A stretch of DNA of 6,302 nucleotides from an uncultured Pseudomonadota bacterium (GTDB lineage: Bacteria > Bdellovibrionota_B > Oligoflexia > Oligoflexales > CAILAO01), in the NCBI GenBank assembly GCA_903832105.1, contig CAILAO010001117.1:1-6302 (forward strand), read 5' to 3'. Positions within the stretch are counted from its first letter, which is position 1; every line of letters begins with the position of its first letter. Both the position numbers and the translations under genes were made by a program. Shown here in pieces: positions 5,412 to 6,302 of the stretch. Below the pieces are notes generated by a model. The model saw only the letters and a list, made by a program, of their open reading frames with translations, did not search any database and had not been told where the DNA came from.

Positions 5412-6302
5412 ATGATGCAGCTATTCCTAAAATTTCGTTTTTTATTTTTTGTCCTTACTGGGCTCATAGGTATCCTATTATTTCCGTTGAGCAGCTTCGC
5501 GGCAGGAGATGAAAAACCTGCAAGGATCGAAGAGGCTGATTCTGACGATGATGATGACGATAATGCCAAAGATCTTAACAAAGATGATAACTATGATGAC
5601 GAAGATGACGCTAAGTCAAATGGCAAAGTTGATGTAAGGTCTTCCATCAAGAGAGGCATGAGAACACACCGTGAAAAAGAAGAACTGGTTACAATTAAGC
5701 TTCCCGAAGACCTCCAAGCTAGGGGTTATGGGATTCGTATAAAAGATGATCCGGTTATCCCCCTTGATCGTAAAGAAATCTCAGTGACTGGAGATTATTC
5801 TACCAATATCGAACTTATCGATTCGAATAATAGAATTCTGGCTCGAGAGCACGCCCCGATTGATGAGGATCTCTTTAGCGATTTGAGGGCGAGAGAATGG
5901 CGTATTGGGGTTTCATTTGGAGGAGCCGCAGGGCCTCGAAGCGAATGGAGAGAGATCCTTCAAACAGGCATCTTTTCGTCTTTTGATTTTGAGCTCGGAT
6001 ACCAACCCGGTCCTCTAGGTCTAATGCTTAGCTATGAAGCTATCTCAGCGACTAGAAGACTCGATAATGATCTCGAGTCAAACTACGGCTCATCCTATCT
6101 AAAAGTTGCCGCGACCTTTGAAACCGTTCCGTTTGTTCGCGGCATGTTAAAAAAAGTTCACCTCATTGGATTTGCTGGTCCTTTTTTAGCCGATCACGAA
6201 GTCAAAATTAAAGATGATTATGTCGAGATTGCAGGACATTCCAGCAATCTTGGAGCCTTTGCGGGACTTGACGTTAAACATCCTCTTGTGGGAAATATTT
6301 GG
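5412..6302 (+). CDS. Outer-membrane beta-barrel-like protein with aspartate-rich N-terminus (3' partial)
   Basis: GGGAGG (5400-5405) lies 6 nt before ATG 5412; a second ATG follows directly at 5415. The frame stays open for 297 codons to the last base, so the gene continues past the window. Residues 1-31 are a signal peptide (MMQLFLKFRF, then a long hydrophobic core, probable cleavage near SSFAA). Residues 43-66 are extremely acidic, with 14 Asp and one Glu in 24 positions, including six Asp in a row. Residues ~90-150 look like a small beta-rich periplasmic segment (VTIKLPEDL, SVTGDYSTNIELID). From W163 on, alternating strands such as WRIGVSFGGAAG, FDFELGYQPGPLGLMLSYEA and SYLKVAATFET suggest the start of a transmembrane barrel. 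The Asp-rich stretch could bind Ca2+ or be an electrostatic linker; both are inference. The family cannot be named without the C-terminus. Confidence 0.85.
   Translation, partial: MMQLFLKFRFLFFVLTGLIGILLFPLSSFAAGDEKPARIEEADSDDDDDDNAKDLNKDDNYDDEDDAKSNGKVDVRSSIKRGMRTHREKEELVTIKLPEDLQARGYGIRIKDDPVIPLDRKEISVTGDYSTNIELIDSNNRILAREHAPIDEDLFSDLRAREWRIGVSFGGAAGPRSEWREILQTGIFSSFDFELGYQPGPLGLMLSYEAISATRRLDNDLESNYGSSYLKVAATFETVPFVRGMLKKVHLIGFAGPFLADHEVKIKDDYVEIAGHSSNLGAFAGLDVKHPLVGNIW

Overview
The window most resembles the chromosome of a Gram-negative bacterium with a complex envelope. It leans AT-rich by eye and uses TTG and GTG starts with good Shine-Dalgarno sites. The style of the genes fits the Bdellovibrionota/Oligoflexia or other former deltaproteobacteria: a surface protein with tail-fibre-like repeats, a CheY-TPR protein with no DNA-binding domain, a protease lipoprotein and several outer-membrane beta-barrels. 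This placement rests on protein style and is tentative. There is no tRNA, rRNA, CRISPR array or transposase.

Layout. (1) 1-454 (+) is the 3' end of a tail-fibre-like stalk protein that ends in a small domain with eight cysteines. (2) 455-742 is a spacer with a perfect 8-bp hairpin and a sigma-28-like promoter candidate. (3) 743-2335 (+) encodes a CheY receiver followed by about ten contiguous 34-residue TPR repeats. (4) 2360-3703 (-) converges on it and encodes a FadL/OmpP1-like beta-barrel with a K/R/E-rich insert. (5) 3704-4114 holds a promoter for that gene and, pointing right, an extended -10 promoter, a structured leader and a 19-codon open frame with a strong ribosome site. (6) 4115-5059 (-) encodes a lipoprotein with a clan-CD cysteine protease domain (legumain/caspase-like, His124 and Cys157). 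(7) 5060-5411 is a divergent regulatory region with dyads and a possible 55-aa gene. (8) 5412 to the window edge (+) is a beta-barrel protein with signal peptide and aspartate-rich N-terminus, open with no stop to the last base.

How they fit. All the larger genes except the receiver-TPR protein encode exported or surface proteins, so this looks like an envelope or host/prey-interaction neighbourhood rather than a metabolic operon. Strands alternate, so each gene is probably its own transcription unit, except that the 55-aa frame and the last barrel could share a transcript. No functional link between the genes can be shown from the sequence. The least explained pieces are the leader/micro-ORF block at 3919-4104 and the protease lipoprotein it runs towards.
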